Part shown: positions 35,920-45,983 of the stretch, one piece after another
Numbering within the stretch: the first letter of the stretch is position 1
Layout of the letters: the number at the start of each line of letters is the position of its first letter
Assembly (NCBI RefSeq): GCF_002198115.1
Contig: NZ_NGNR01000002.1
Coordinates: 1-64,000, forward strand
DNA: 64,000 nt
Direction of reading: 5' to 3'
From: Robiginitalea sediminis
GTDB lineage: Bacteria > Bacteroidota > Bacteroidia > Flavobacteriales > Flavobacteriaceae
The notes under the pieces: generated by a model
Databases searched by the model: none
What the model saw: only the letters and a program-made list of their open reading frames with translations
Told to the model about the DNA's origin: nothing
Position numbers and translations under genes: made by a program

Positions 35920-36056
35920 TCGCTTAAAAGATTGATGCCCTAAATTTAGGTCCCCTGGGTCCGGGCCATGTCTCTTAGCGTAGGGAAATGCGCTGTCTGG
36001 CCGCAATATGCAAATTCCCAGGAATGCGTATCTTGTAGGGACCAACCAACTATCGA

Positions 36057-37319
36057 ATGGACAAACGCGATTTCCTCCGGCGCCTCGGGACGGCAGCCAT
36101 GGCGGCTCCCTTTGTTTGGCCCGAAATGGCCACGGCCGCGGAAGACCTCCCGCCCTGGCCGGACCCCTCCAACGAGGAAGCCTTCTGGGCCCGGGTACGC
36201 CTGGATTACGAACTTAAACCCGAATACATCAACCTGGAGAGCGGGTATTACAACATCATCCCCAGGCCCACCCTGCAGTATTTCCTGGAACAGGTTCGCC
36301 ACGTCAACTACGAAGGCTCGTACTATATGCGTACCGTACAATGGGAGAACAAAGCGCGGGTGGCTGCCCGCCTGGCGGCGAAGGTAAACTGCCCGCCGGA
36401 AACCCTGGTCATCACGCGCAACACCACAGAATCCCTCGATCTGGTGATTGGGGGATACCCCTGGAAGGCGGGGGATGAGGCTGTTTTTGCCGAGCAGGAT
36501 TACGGGGCCATGCGGATGCACTTCCGGCAGGTGGCAGACCGGTATGGGGTAGTGAACAAGGTAGTTTCCCTCCCTCAGCACCCCGCCTCGGACGAGGAAA
36601 TCGTAGCCCTGTACGAGCAGGCCATAACCCCGCGTACCCGCTTGCTGATGGTATGCCACATGGTGAACATCACCGGGCAGATCCTCCCGGTGCGCGCCAT
36701 CTGCGATATGGCCCACCGCCACGGGGTGGAGGTCATGGTGGACGGGGCGCATTCGGTGGCCCACCACCCGGTGGACCTCACCTCCCTGAATTGCGACTAT
36801 TACGGCTCGAGCCTGCACAAATGGCTGGCGACCCCCCTGGGGGCCGGCCTGCTTTACGTACGCCCCGACCATATCCCGAAACTCTGGCCCCTGCTGGCCG
36901 AGCACGACCGGGAGCCGGGGGATATCGGCCGGCTGAACCACACCGGGACCCACCCGGTGCATACCGACCTGGCCATAGATGCCGCTATTGACTACTGGGA
37001 GCGCCTGGGGCCGGAGCGGAAAACAGACCGGCTGCGGTACCTGCAGCAATACTGGACCAACCGCCTGAGAGGTGTGCCCCGGGTGCTGGTCAATACCCCA
37101 TCGGACCCCTCCCGCCATTGCGGGATCGGCAATGTGGGGATAGAAGGGCTGGACCCGGTGGAAATGGCAAGTATCCTGTTGGAGGAATTCCGGATTTTTA
37201 CCGTAGGAATCCGGGATGCCGGGGTGTGGGGCTGCCGCATCACCCCGAATGTCTTTACCACCACCGAAGAACTGGACCACTTTGTGGCGGCCGTGGAATC
37301 CCTGGCCCGCCGAAGATGA
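36057..37319 (+). CDS. Class V aminotransferase, isopenicillin-N-epimerase-like
   Basis: A 420-residue PLP enzyme with an N-terminal Tat-like signal (DKRDFLRRLG, then a hydrophobic stretch to about 29), suggesting export of the folded enzyme. The PLP lysine is in SSLHKWLATPLGAG (about residue 259). The Asp that contacts the pyridine ring is in VMVDGAHSVAHH. Family members include cysteine desulfurases, epimerases and lyases; substrate unknown. A TATCTTGT box lies at 36029-36036. Confidence 0.82.
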   Translation: MDKRDFLRRLGTAAMAAPFVWPEMATAAEDLPPWPDPSNEEAFWARVRLDYELKPEYINLESGYYNIIPRPTLQYFLEQVRHVNYEGSYYMRTVQWENKARVAARLAAKVNCPPETLVITRNTTESLDLVIGGYPWKAGDEAVFAEQDYGAMRMHFRQVADRYGVVNKVVSLPQHPASDEEIVALYEQAITPRTRLLMVCHMVNITGQILPVRAICDMAHRHGVEVMVDGAHSVAHHPVDLTSLNCDYYGSSLHKWLATPLGAGLLYVRPDHIPKLWPLLAEHDREPGDIGRLNHTGTHPVHTDLAIDAAIDYWERLGPERKTDRLRYLQQYWTNRLRGVPRVLVNTPSDPSRHCGIGNVGIEGLDPVEMASILLEEFRIFTVGIRDAGVWGCRITPNVFTTTEELDHFVAAVESLARRR

Positions 37320-37426
37320 AGAAACCTGATTCCTGTCATAAAATACCAGGAGCCCGGGCAGTACCTTGGTAGGTTGAATGCCCGCATGGACAAACCCAAA
37401 CCGAGAACCCTTAAACCCATATACAA

Positions 37427-37909
37427 ATGACCACAACGCAATTAAACCGGAAACTCACCAATGCCCTGGTGCTGCTCCGCGTATTTATCGGCTGGCATTT
37501 CCTCTATGAGGGGATTGTCAAGGTCTACAACCCGGACTGGACCAGTTTCGGATACCTGGCTTCGGCCCAGGGACCGTTTTCGTCTGTCTTCGGGGCCCTG
37601 ACCGGGGAGGCCATCCTGCCCTGGGTAGACACCATGAACTGGCTGGCGCTAATGTTCGTGGGGATTACCCTTATCCTGGGCATCTTCGAAAAGGCGGGCG
37701 CCCTGGTGGGGATGGCCCTGCTGGCCATGTACTACCTGGCCCATCCTTCCTTCCCCTGGCTGGACCAGATCAACGTAGAGGGAAGTTACTGGTTTGTAAA
37801 CAAGAACCTAATAGAACTGGTGGCCTGTTGGATTTTGTTCCTGCAGCCCACAGGAGCCACCTTTGGCCTTACCCGTTTGTTATCCAAAACTAAAACCGCA
37901 CAATCATGA
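37427..37909 (+). CDS. DoxX-family membrane protein
   Basis: A 160-residue protein with four predicted membrane helices (about 13-31, 55-74, 80-102, 123-145). The start LVLLRVFIGWHFLYEGIVKV is typical of the DoxX family, linked to quinone or thiosulfate metabolism in a few cases but mostly uncharacterised. Its stop overlaps the next gene in ATGA, so the DoxX protein and the oxidoreductase are coupled. Confidence 0.85.
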   Translation: MTTTQLNRKLTNALVLLRVFIGWHFLYEGIVKVYNPDWTSFGYLASAQGPFSSVFGALTGEAILPWVDTMNWLALMFVGITLILGIFEKAGALVGMALLAMYYLAHPSFPWLDQINVEGSYWFVNKNLIELVACWILFLQPTGATFGLTRLLSKTKTAQS

Positions 37910-39537
37910 GTTGGACAAGAAGAGAAGCCCTGTTTGGGCTTGGCGGCATCCCCATTTTGGGTGCCATATGGTGGGCCGGTGCCCGCGGAACCGTTGGCAA
38001 GCGCCGGGAGCGCGACGCCATCCTGGAAACCCTCAACATCCAACCTTCCCTACCCCCGGCTGTCCCGGCTATCGGGGGCGAACCGGTTAAGGTAGGGGTT
38101 ATCGGATTCGGGATCCGGGGTGAGCAGCTCTGCCGCGCCCTGGGCTATGCCACCGACGAGTGGATTGCGGATATGGAAGAGGCCACCGCCCTGGCCAAGG
38201 CCGAGGGCCGGCCATTTACCGCCCTGGAGGATTTCCGCAACCAGGACCCGCTTAATGTGCGCATTGTGGGGGTATGCGATATTTTTGACGCCCGGGCCGA
38301 GAAGGCGATTCGCTCCTTCTCCGACGAGCAGACCACCGTTAAGCGCTACCGCACATATACCGAGATGATCGGCAGCGGGGATGTGGAGGCCGTGGTGATT
38401 GCCACCCCGGACCACTGGCATGCCCCCATGGCCATGGAAGCCCTGCGCAACAATGTGCATGTCTATGTGGAGAAGCCCATGACCCACACCCTTTCGGAGA
38501 CGTATGAACTCCGGGATACCGCCTTGAATTCCAAGGGTATCCTGCAGGTAGGGCACCAGCACCGTCAGACCCTGAGTTTTAAAACGGCCCAGGACATTAT
38601 CGATAAGGGCATCCTGGGGCATGTGTCCCTGATAACCACCAATACCAACCGGAACGACGACAACGGGGCCTGGAATTACGAGATCCACCCGGATGCCAGC
38701 CCGGATACCATAGACTGGGCGCAGTTCCTGGGAAGTGCGCCGGAAATCCCCTTTAACCTGAACCATTTCTTCCGGTGGCGCAAATGGTGGGCCTACGGCT
38801 CCGGACTCTCCGGGGACCTGCTTACCCACGACTACGACCGCCTGAACTGTGTGCTGAAGATGGGGATCCCTGCTTCGGTCATGGCTTCAGGGGGCATCTA
38901 TACCCACCGGGACGGCCGCAATGTGCCGGACGTCTTCCAGGCCAATATGGAATTCCCGGATTTCAGTACCGGAAGCAGCCAGGTAAAAGGAAAGGAGAAA
39001 GGGATGACCTTTGTCTACAGCGCCAGCCTGGGGAACGGGCTTAACCGGCCCACTATGCTGATGGGGCACGACGCGAGCATGGAACTCGGCAACCGCCTGA
39101 CCATTTGGCCCGACGGCCGCTCCACCCGCTTTGCGCCCATGCTGGAAGAAGGCAAGATGGAGCCCCAGTCGCCCATTTACCACTACAACCCTGCGGCTAC
39201 GGCCCTGGACGGGGTGTCTTCGGCTACCTCCCAGTATTTCGCAGACAAAGGCCTTATGTGGACGTACATAGACGGCAGACGCGTAGATTCCACCTTCCTG
39301 CACATGCGGGAGTGGCTCAGCGCTATCCGCAACGACGGCCCGGTGAGCTGTGGCATACAGGAAGGGTTCGAGGAGGCGATTTCCGCCCATATGGCGGGGC
39401 TGTCCTGGAAACTGGGCAGGCGTGTCGAATGGGATGCCGAGGCCCAGCGGGTCAAGCCCATCGACGAGATCGATCTCGATGCCGCCCTGTTGGAAAGCCC
39501 CCCTGGAGTTGGGGTGCCACCCGAACAGATGGGTTAA
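37906..39537 (+). CDS. Gfo/Idh/MocA-family oxidoreductase with Tat-like signal
   Basis: A 543-residue oxidoreductase with an N-terminal twin-arginine-like signal (SWTRREALFGLGGIPILGA). The Rossmann fold starts at VKVGVIGFGIRGEQLC (about residues 62-77), and the conserved YVEKPMTHTLSET carries the EKP motif. HQHRQTLSFKTAQDIID and DLLTHDYDRLN follow. Such exported members act on sugars or glycans with tightly bound NAD(P). It is co-transcribed with the DoxX gene and ends at a strong terminator. Substrate unknown. Confidence 0.87.
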   Translation: MSWTRREALFGLGGIPILGAIWWAGARGTVGKRRERDAILETLNIQPSLPPAVPAIGGEPVKVGVIGFGIRGEQLCRALGYATDEWIADMEEATALAKAEGRPFTALEDFRNQDPLNVRIVGVCDIFDARAEKAIRSFSDEQTTVKRYRTYTEMIGSGDVEAVVIATPDHWHAPMAMEALRNNVHVYVEKPMTHTLSETYELRDTALNSKGILQVGHQHRQTLSFKTAQDIIDKGILGHVSLITTNTNRNDDNGAWNYEIHPDASPDTIDWAQFLGSAPEIPFNLNHFFRWRKWWAYGSGLSGDLLTHDYDRLNCVLKMGIPASVMASGGIYTHRDGRNVPDVFQANMEFPDFSTGSSQVKGKEKGMTFVYSASLGNGLNRPTMLMGHDASMELGNRLTIWPDGRSTRFAPMLEEGKMEPQSPIYHYNPAATALDGVSSATSQYFADKGLMWTYIDGRRVDSTFLHMREWLSAIRNDGPVSCGIQEGFEEAISAHMAGLSWKLGRRVEWDAEAQRVKPIDEIDLDAALLESPPGVGVPPEQMG

Positions 39538-39577
39538 AAAAGAGAAACCCCGGGGAGCGCCCCGGGGTTTTTTTAAT
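39536..39577. terminator. Bidirectional terminator
   Basis: AAACCCCGGGG-agcg-CCCCGGGGTTTTTTT between the convergent oxidoreductase and carboxypeptidase genes. The T-run reaches the stop region of the latter. Confidence 0.85.
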
Positions 39578-42041
39578 CCAGCATAAACAGGGTGTTGGCC
39601 ATAAAGAGCTTCCCGTTTTCCCAGAAGCCCCGGAACAGCGGGTTATCTGCCATAAAGACCACCTGCCCGCGGCCGTGGGGCCGTACCCCGAATATGAGGG
39701 AGCCTGAAATTTCCGTTACCGCCTCGCTCCCGGCGAAGCCCGCTACAGGGCGGGCACCTTCGTCCAGGTAGGCCACGGTCCCCCGGGGAAAGCGCTCATA
39801 GGAGGCACTCCCCAGTTTCAGGCTGTAGTAGGTATCCGGGTACCCGAAGGCCAGGGGGTGGGTAGGGTCTACCCGGGTCTTAAAGATGGCGCCGGTAATG
39901 GCCCCTTTGATGCGTTCCCGCCTGCCTTCGGCATACGGCTCAGGGGTTACCTCCCCTTCGCCAGAGGACGCGCTGTTGCGTTTGGGGCGGATACCGAAGC
40001 CATCTTCCCCGCCGAGGGCATCCAGGCTGGACCCCATGGCAACCAGCCGCCCGCCGGAGGCTACCCATTGCTTCAGGGCCTCCAGGCGCGCCGGGGTCAG
40101 GAAGCGCCGGTACCCGCGGCCGTCGGGAAATACGATGACATCGTATTGTTCCAGCTCGGCTTCATCCCAGAAGTCGGCATCCAGGACGGTAAGGGGGTAG
40201 TGCAGCTGCTGCTCCATAAAGTGCCACACCTCCCCGAATCTTAGAGTGGAGGTGGGATCGCCCGAAAGGACGGCTACCTTTATCTGCGGGATCATAGCTA
40301 CCGCGCGAGACCCGAAATCCTTTCCGGAATCCACATACCCCGAGGCTACCGGGGTAAGCTGCTTGCCTTCCCGCCGGGCCCATTGGGCCAGGGTGCTGCC
40401 CAAATCGGGCAGGTTCCGGTTATCGCCCGCCTGGATGATGAGGGTTCCCCGGTCCCAGTCGCGGCCTTCGGCCCGGAACGGCTCAGAGGCCCGCCGCACC
40501 CGGACACCCGCCTGCAGCAGTCCGGCCAGAAAGCGCGCGTCTTTCATGCTGTTCCAGTCTGTCAGGTAGGCATATGCCCCAGGTAGGGAAGCCTGCCCAC
40601 TAGTTGCGGTTATGGCAGTGGAGGTTTCCGAATACGGTACTGCCGCCTCCGAAGCCAGGGCATCCAGGCCGTACGCATAGGGGAGGGACCAGGCGGTGAT
40701 GTCGTAGGTGAGGGAGTCGCTCAGGCGGGCGTCGGGCTCAAACAGGACCTTCACCAGGTTGCCTCCGGGTTGGTCTGTGGGCACAACCAGGGTACTTCCA
40801 TCCAGAGCCATGCTGCCGTTGGCCTGGGTGCTGTAGCGGAACCCACGTGCCGTTCCCGTGCGGGCAGTGCCGTATCGGATATCGTGTTTGGAAAGCAAGG
40901 CCGTGAGGGCAGCCAACCGGTCCGGCTCCCCTTTCAGGACATAACTCTTGTATTTGTGGTTGCGGGGTTGGCGGTAGTATTGCCGGAAGGCATCGGTAAG
41001 GGCACCGGCATTCCCGGCAGCTACCTCCACGGTACTGAGCCCGGTGGTCAGGTGGTGGGCAATGCGGTCTTTCAGGGTAAGGGTGTCCCCGGTGCGGGTA
41101 ATGACGCCCAGGCCGGCCACGCCGCCCCCGCCCTGTTCATAAGTCATGCCTATGGCCCCGTTATAGGTGGGGTAGGTGTCCCCGTAGCTGGGGTAGAACA
41201 AATCGAAGACTTCCTTGGTAAAGTAGTACCACCCATTGGCGTCGAAGTACCGGGCGTGGTTCCGCCCGATGGTCTTCTGGAACTCCCGCTGAAACCCGGT
41301 AATGACTTCGTGGTAGGGCTCGGCTGCCGGGGCAAAATAATAGGGGGCGTTCATCCCTTGTTCATGGAAATCCACATGGATATGGGGCATCCAGGACCGG
41401 TAGGCCTGCAGGCGTTGCTGGCTTTCCACCTGGGTAAGCCACGCCCAGTCGCGGTTCAGGTCGAACATGTAGTGGTTGCTGCGCCCGCTCCACCAGCCTT
41501 CCTGGTGCTCCTTGCTTTCCGGGTTCACCTGGTAGGGGGTATTCTTGTACTGGTTGTACCAGTTCACGTACCGGTCCCTCCCGTCCGGGTTTATACAGGG
41601 GTCCATAATCACCACCGTGTTCTCCAGGTATGCGGATTTGGAGGTTAGCAGGTCGTAGAGGGTCTGCATGGAGGCCTCCGTGCTGACGCTTTCGTTCCCG
41701 TGGACGTTATAGCTGAGCCAAACGATGGGTGTGGCCCCGTTCCCGGTACCCTCCAGGCTTTTGAGGTGCTCCCCGCGGATCTCCTCCAGGCGCGTCATAT
41801 TGGCTGCCGAACTGATAATGGCGTACATCAGGGGCCGGCGTTCATTGGTTTTGCCGTAAGTGTGCACTTGAACCTGCCTGGGAAGGGTTTCCGCTACATA
41901 CTGGTAGTAATCCACCACCTCGTGGTGGCGTGTGAATTGGCTGCCCAGGGGGTATCCGAGGAATTCGGAAGGGGATTGCAGCTGCTGGGCAGCAACCTGC
42001 AGCCCGCAAAGGGCCACCAGCAGGAAAAGGTATGGTTTCAT
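39573..42041 (-). CDS. M14-family zinc carboxypeptidase, exported
   Basis: An 822-residue exported protein with signal peptide (ending LQVAAQ). The M14 catalytic domain occupies about residues 45-350: zinc ligands in SYNVHGNESVSTEA (HxxE), an Arg/Asn region MDPCINPDGRDRYVNW, and HVDFHEQGMNAPYYF for the third ligand region. The C-terminal part includes a glutamine-amidotransferase-like segment (LEQYDVIVFPDGRGYRRFL, then KQWVASGGRLVAMG). This layout is common in Bacteroidetes. It would trim C-terminal residues from peptides in the periplasm or outside. The ATG at 42041 gives the signal peptide. Confidence 0.87.
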   Translation of the reverse strand: MKPYLFLLVALCGLQVAAQQLQSPSEFLGYPLGSQFTRHHEVVDYYQYVAETLPRQVQVHTYGKTNERRPLMYAIISSAANMTRLEEIRGEHLKSLEGTGNGATPIVWLSYNVHGNESVSTEASMQTLYDLLTSKSAYLENTVVIMDPCINPDGRDRYVNWYNQYKNTPYQVNPESKEHQEGWWSGRSNHYMFDLNRDWAWLTQVESQQRLQAYRSWMPHIHVDFHEQGMNAPYYFAPAAEPYHEVITGFQREFQKTIGRNHARYFDANGWYYFTKEVFDLFYPSYGDTYPTYNGAIGMTYEQGGGGVAGLGVITRTGDTLTLKDRIAHHLTTGLSTVEVAAGNAGALTDAFRQYYRQPRNHKYKSYVLKGEPDRLAALTALLSKHDIRYGTARTGTARGFRYSTQANGSMALDGSTLVVPTDQPGGNLVKVLFEPDARLSDSLTYDITAWSLPYAYGLDALASEAAVPYSETSTAITATSGQASLPGAYAYLTDWNSMKDARFLAGLLQAGVRVRRASEPFRAEGRDWDRGTLIIQAGDNRNLPDLGSTLAQWARREGKQLTPVASGYVDSGKDFGSRAVAMIPQIKVAVLSGDPTSTLRFGEVWHFMEQQLHYPLTVLDADFWDEAELEQYDVIVFPDGRGYRRFLTPARLEALKQWVASGGRLVAMGSSLDALGGEDGFGIRPKRNSASSGEGEVTPEPYAEGRRERIKGAITGAIFKTRVDPTHPLAFGYPDTYYSLKLGSASYERFPRGTVAYLDEGARPVAGFAGSEAVTEISGSLIFGVRPHGRGQVVFMADNPLFRGFWENGKLFMANTLFMLD

Positions 42042-42143
42042 CGGTCCGACAAATTGGGTTTGGCCCAAAACTACGGAATCCGCCTAAAAACAGCCGACCC
42101 CGATCTTAACTTATTTTTTAGGGATTGTCCCGGGCTGGTGCGT

Positions 42144-42151
42144 TATCTTTG
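42144..42151 (+). promoter_or_regulatory. -7 promoter box of bshC
   Basis: TATCTTTG, 18 bases before the ATG. A TTG at 42125-42127 is 16 bases upstream, slightly too close for the consensus. Confidence 0.6.
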
Positions 42152-42169
42152 GACTGCTCAAACCAACCC

Positions 42170-43774
42170 ATGCGCGCAGAAGGCATCCCTTACCAAGATA
42201 CCGGCTTTTTTTCCGACCTCCTTGCGGATTACCTCCGGGCAGAACCGGGCCTGAAGCCTTTCTATGGGCGCTGGCCATCCCTCGAAGCCCTGGGGGAGCA
42301 ATTGCAGGAGAAGGCGGGGCAGTACCCTGCTGAGAACCGGGAGGTGCTGGCTACTGTGCTCCGGGAGCAATATCAGGGCCTGGAAGTGCCGGAGGCTACC
42401 GCGGCTCACCTGGAAGCCCTGGGCGCCGCCAATACCTTTACGGTGGTAACCGGCCACCAGTTAAACCTCTTTACCGGCCCCCTTTATTTCCATTACAAAA
42501 TTGTCTCGGCCATTGCCCTTTGCCGCCAATTGCAGGCGGCCTACCCGGACCACCATTTTGTGCCCGTGTACTGGATGGCCACCGAAGACCACGATTTCGA
42601 GGAAATCAGCCATTTTAATACAAGGGGCAAGGAATTGCGGTGGAACCGGGAAGCTTCCGGTGCCGTGGGCAGGCTGGATACCAAAGGCCTGGATGCCCTC
42701 GCGGACGCCCTTTCCCAGGAACTCGGGCCGGGTACTGCAGCCGGGCGGCTCACCCAATTGTTCCGGGAAGCCTACCTGGGACAGCCCACCCTGGCCGCTG
42801 CCACCCGCTACCTGGTGCATACCCTCTACGGGGAGTACGGACTTGTGATCCTGGACGCGGACGATGCCCGGCTGAAAGCCTGTTTTAAACCCTATATGCG
42901 GGAGGATTTGCTGCAGCACCTCGCCCATCAGAAGGTAACGGAGCAGACCCAGGCCCTGACGACCCTCAAAGACACCTACCCCATACAGGTGTCCCCCAGG
43001 GAGATTAATCTTTTTTATCTGGAGGATGGGTTGCGCTCCCGCCTGGTACAGGAGGGCGAAAGCTTTGGGGTGGTCGATACCGATATCCGCTTTACCCGGG
43101 AATCCCTGCTGGAAACCCTGAATAAACACCCGGAGCGGTTTTCGCCCAATGTGATCCTGCGCCCGCTTTACCAGGAGGTTATCCTGCCCAACCTCTGTTA
43201 TATAGGAGGTGGGGGCGAACTGGCCTACTGGCTGGAATTAAAGTCCTTTTTCGAGGCCAGCGGGGTTCCTTTTCCGGTCCTGCTGCTGCGGAATTCGGCC
43301 CTGATCCTCTCGGAAAAACAGGTTCGCAAGGCCGAAAAGCTCGGGGTGGCTCTGCAGGAATTATTCCTGAAAAAGAACCACCTGATCAACCGGAAAATCC
43401 GGGAAGTCTCCAATATTGATATCGACCTGAGCCCCCAGCGGCAGCACCTGGAAGCGCAGTTCGAGGCTTTGCTGGAAGTAGCGGAGAAAACCGACCCCAC
43501 CTTCCTCGGCGCGGTCCGCGCCCAGCAGGTCAAGCAACTCAAAGGCCTGGACCACCTGGAAAAACGGCTTTTGAAGGCGCAGAAGCGCAAACTCAGCGAC
43601 CATGTGAGCCGGCTCTCTCAGCTGCACGAGGCGCTGTTCCCTTCCGGTCAGTTGCAGGAACGGAGCCGGAATTTTGCCGAATTCTATCTGGAAACCGGGG
43701 CGGACTGGCCCGGGTTGCTCCTGAAGCATTTCGACCCCCTGGGCGGGGAATTCTCCCTGCTGATTTACCCCTGA
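42170..43774 (+). CDS. bshC: Putative cysteine ligase BshC (bacillithiol synthesis)
   Basis: A 534-residue protein of the BshC family, which adds cysteine to glucosaminyl-malate in the last step of bacillithiol synthesis. Conserved parts are VTGHQLNLFTGPLYFHYKI, YWMATEDHDFEEI, and the C-terminal coiled coil followed by LLKHFDPLGGEFSLL. Length fits the family. The ATG at 42170 is preferred over the longer frame because the promoter box lies between them. Stands alone; bshA and bshB are not in the window. Confidence 0.92.
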   Translation: MRAEGIPYQDTGFFSDLLADYLRAEPGLKPFYGRWPSLEALGEQLQEKAGQYPAENREVLATVLREQYQGLEVPEATAAHLEALGAANTFTVVTGHQLNLFTGPLYFHYKIVSAIALCRQLQAAYPDHHFVPVYWMATEDHDFEEISHFNTRGKELRWNREASGAVGRLDTKGLDALADALSQELGPGTAAGRLTQLFREAYLGQPTLAAATRYLVHTLYGEYGLVILDADDARLKACFKPYMREDLLQHLAHQKVTEQTQALTTLKDTYPIQVSPREINLFYLEDGLRSRLVQEGESFGVVDTDIRFTRESLLETLNKHPERFSPNVILRPLYQEVILPNLCYIGGGGELAYWLELKSFFEASGVPFPVLLLRNSALILSEKQVRKAEKLGVALQELFLKKNHLINRKIREVSNIDIDLSPQRQHLEAQFEALLEVAEKTDPTFLGAVRAQQVKQLKGLDHLEKRLLKAQKRKLSDHVSRLSQLHEALFPSGQLQERSRNFAEFYLETGADWPGLLLKHFDPLGGEFSLLIYP

Positions 43775-43801
43775 GACCCTCCAAAGCTCGACGGGGAATC
43801 C

Positions 43802-43809
43802 TATCTTTG
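43802..43809 (+). promoter_or_regulatory. -7 promoter box of the PLP decarboxylase gene
   Basis: TATCTTTG, 17 bases before the ATG. Confidence 0.6.
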
Positions 43810-43826
43810 CCGGTAAAACAACCCCT

Positions 43827-45200
43827 ATGCACAGGATCGATATCGACACGGTCGAAATGACCCTGGACGTAATGAAATACGCCCTGGGCCGCATCAGCAA
43901 CAGCGACCCGGAACTCGGCTGCCCCCGGACTGAGAAGGATCTCATGGAAGCTGTGGGGGAGACCATAACCCCGGAAGGGATTGGAGGCGAGAAGGCTTTC
44001 GCCCTTTTCCGCGATGTCCTGGTCCGCGCCACCGTCCCCATAGACCACCCGCGCCACCTGGCCTTTGTACCGGCTGCCCCTACCCGGGCAGCGGTCCTGT
44101 TCGACCTGGTGACCTCGGCCTCCTCCATCCACGGCGCTTATTGGATGGAAGGTGCAGGGGGCATTTTCTGCGAAAACCGGGCCATGGACTGGCTGGTGTC
44201 CCTCACCGGGATGCCTAAGGGGGCTTTCGGGGTCTTTACCAGCGGGGGTACCGCAGCCAACCTGTCGGCTATGGTTACCGCCCGGGAGGCCTGGCGGAAA
44301 AAGGGCGGGGAACGCCGCCGCAAGGGCATCCTGATCACCTCGGCCGGGGCCCACAGCTCTATCAAGGCCATGGCGAAGGTCATCGATGCAGAGGTGCTGC
44401 TGGTGCCTACAGAAGACCTTATGCGGGGGGAAGACCTGCAGCGCGCTATAGATGAACTGGACCCCGAACAGCGGGATTGCCTTTTTGCCGTGGTGGCTAC
44501 AGGGGGGACCACCAATGCAGGCATAGTGGATGACCTGCAGGGGATTGCCGGGGTCTGCGAAAGAGAAAACCTCTGGTTTCACGTAGATGCCGCCTACGGG
44601 GGAGGGGCCCTGCTGGCCGATTCGGTCCGCCACCTGTTCCAGGGCATTGAAAAGGCAGACAGTGTAACCATCGACCCCCATAAATGGCTCTTTTCCCCCT
44701 ATGATTGCGGGGCGATAATCTATCGGAACCCCGAACTGGCCCGGGAGGCCCATTCCCAGGAAGGGTCCTACCTGGACATTTTCAAGGACGAGGGCGCACA
44801 GGGTTTTAACCCGGCCGATTACCAGATCCAGCTCACCCGCCGCTTAAGGGGGATGCCCCTGTGGTTTTCCCTGGCCATGCACGGGACCAACCGCTACAAG
44901 TGGGCTGTGGAACGAGGGATCAGCCTGGCCCGGGAAGCTGCCGTCCAAATCAGCATGCACCCGGACCTGGAACTGGTACGCCCGGCCAGCCTGTCCTGTG
45001 TTTTGTTCCGCAGGAAGGGGTGGGGAGATGCCGAGTACAAGGATTGGACCTACCGCAACCACAAAGAGGGGCTCGCCCTGGTGGCACCCACCAAATGGCC
45101 CTCCGGCGGCAAGGTGGAAAGCGTCCTGCGTTTTTGTTTTATCAACCCGGATACCACCGAGGAGGACATTCAAGTGATTCTGGATACCCTACGGGACTAG
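43827..45200 (+). CDS. Group II PLP-dependent amino-acid decarboxylase
   Basis: A 457-residue decarboxylase related to aromatic-L-amino-acid and tyrosine/DOPA decarboxylases. The PLP lysine is in DPHKWLFSPYDCGAI. The ring-contacting Asp is in FHVDAAYGGGALL, and the cofactor phosphate loop is in TSGGTAANLSAM. Which amino acid it uses cannot be told. Its end overlaps the convergent PNPOx-like gene by 12 bases. That neighbour, also a B6-family fold, may be coincidence. Confidence 0.87.
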   Translation: MHRIDIDTVEMTLDVMKYALGRISNSDPELGCPRTEKDLMEAVGETITPEGIGGEKAFALFRDVLVRATVPIDHPRHLAFVPAAPTRAAVLFDLVTSASSIHGAYWMEGAGGIFCENRAMDWLVSLTGMPKGAFGVFTSGGTAANLSAMVTAREAWRKKGGERRRKGILITSAGAHSSIKAMAKVIDAEVLLVPTEDLMRGEDLQRAIDELDPEQRDCLFAVVATGGTTNAGIVDDLQGIAGVCERENLWFHVDAAYGGGALLADSVRHLFQGIEKADSVTIDPHKWLFSPYDCGAIIYRNPELAREAHSQEGSYLDIFKDEGAQGFNPADYQIQLTRRLRGMPLWFSLAMHGTNRYKWAVERGISLAREAAVQISMHPDLELVRPASLSCVLFRRKGWGDAEYKDWTYRNHKEGLALVAPTKWPSGGKVESVLRFCFINPDTTEEDIQVILDTLRD

Positions 45201-45743
45201 GTAATCGCTGGTCCACCCGGACCCCCTTTTGGAGAAGCGCACCCGGGTGTTCTTGGGGCGAGAGAGTTTCAGGTACTCTATTTTGAACGGGGCGATGTGC
45301 ACCATACCGAAGAACAGGTTGCCCTCTTCCTTCATATAATCCACCTTCTCCGGGCTGGCGATCTCCGTTCCCGGGGAAAGGACGCTGGTGTAATCCAGGC
45401 GGGAGGCGGCGTGGAGGTGGCTCCACCGCTCCTGCAGCAATTCGGGCGATCGCTCGCGAATGGCCAGGCCCTCGATGCGGATCTGCAGTTGGTTTTCGTG
45501 GTGGAACAACAGGAGGCTTACCCGGTTGTTTTCTTTGATATGCAGCATTTTCTTGGAACGCGTATCGGTATAAAAGGTAATGCGCAGGGTTTGCGGATCG
45601 AACTCGCGCAGGACCACCGTTCGTAACCTGGGAAGGGTTTCCAGGCCCACGGTAGCCAGGGTGGCGTAGCGGAACGGATGGGATTTTTCCGAGGTTCCGG
45701 CCTGTATCTGTCTGATGATTTCCTGCCAGATGGAGGTATTCAT
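45189..45743 (-). CDS. Pyridoxamine 5'-phosphate oxidase-like flavoprotein
   Basis: A 184-residue protein with the split-barrel FMN-binding fold of PNPOx. It contains PRLRTVVLREFDPQTLRITF and YTDTRSKKMLHIKENNRVSL, which bind FMN phosphate in the family. It is shorter than true PdxH (about 215 residues) and lacks its conserved C-terminus, so it may be a general flavin- or heme-binding reductase. Convergent with the decarboxylase gene. Confidence 0.8.
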   Translation of the reverse strand: MNTSIWQEIIRQIQAGTSEKSHPFRYATLATVGLETLPRLRTVVLREFDPQTLRITFYTDTRSKKMLHIKENNRVSLLLFHHENQLQIRIEGLAIRERSPELLQERWSHLHAASRLDYTSVLSPGTEIASPEKVDYMKEEGNLFFGMVHIAPFKIEYLKLSRPKNTRVRFSKRGSGWTSDYLVP

Positions 45744-45983
45744 GGCGGGGAATTTTACCTAAAGTTAAAAAAAAATGCGTTTCGGGGTAGGGTATTTTTT
45801 CCTGGGGTTGTTATAAGGTCAAAGTTGCTAAGAAAGAGGAACTCAATACCTCCTCCCGCATTGCCCCCACGCAGGCGGGAAGAGGTTTCCTCCAGGAACT
45901 AAAATGTTTTGAATTAGCAAATTTGTGTCATAATTAGTTCATGTGTTTAGGTTGGTTTTGCCCCGCCCCTGGCGGGGGAAAGA

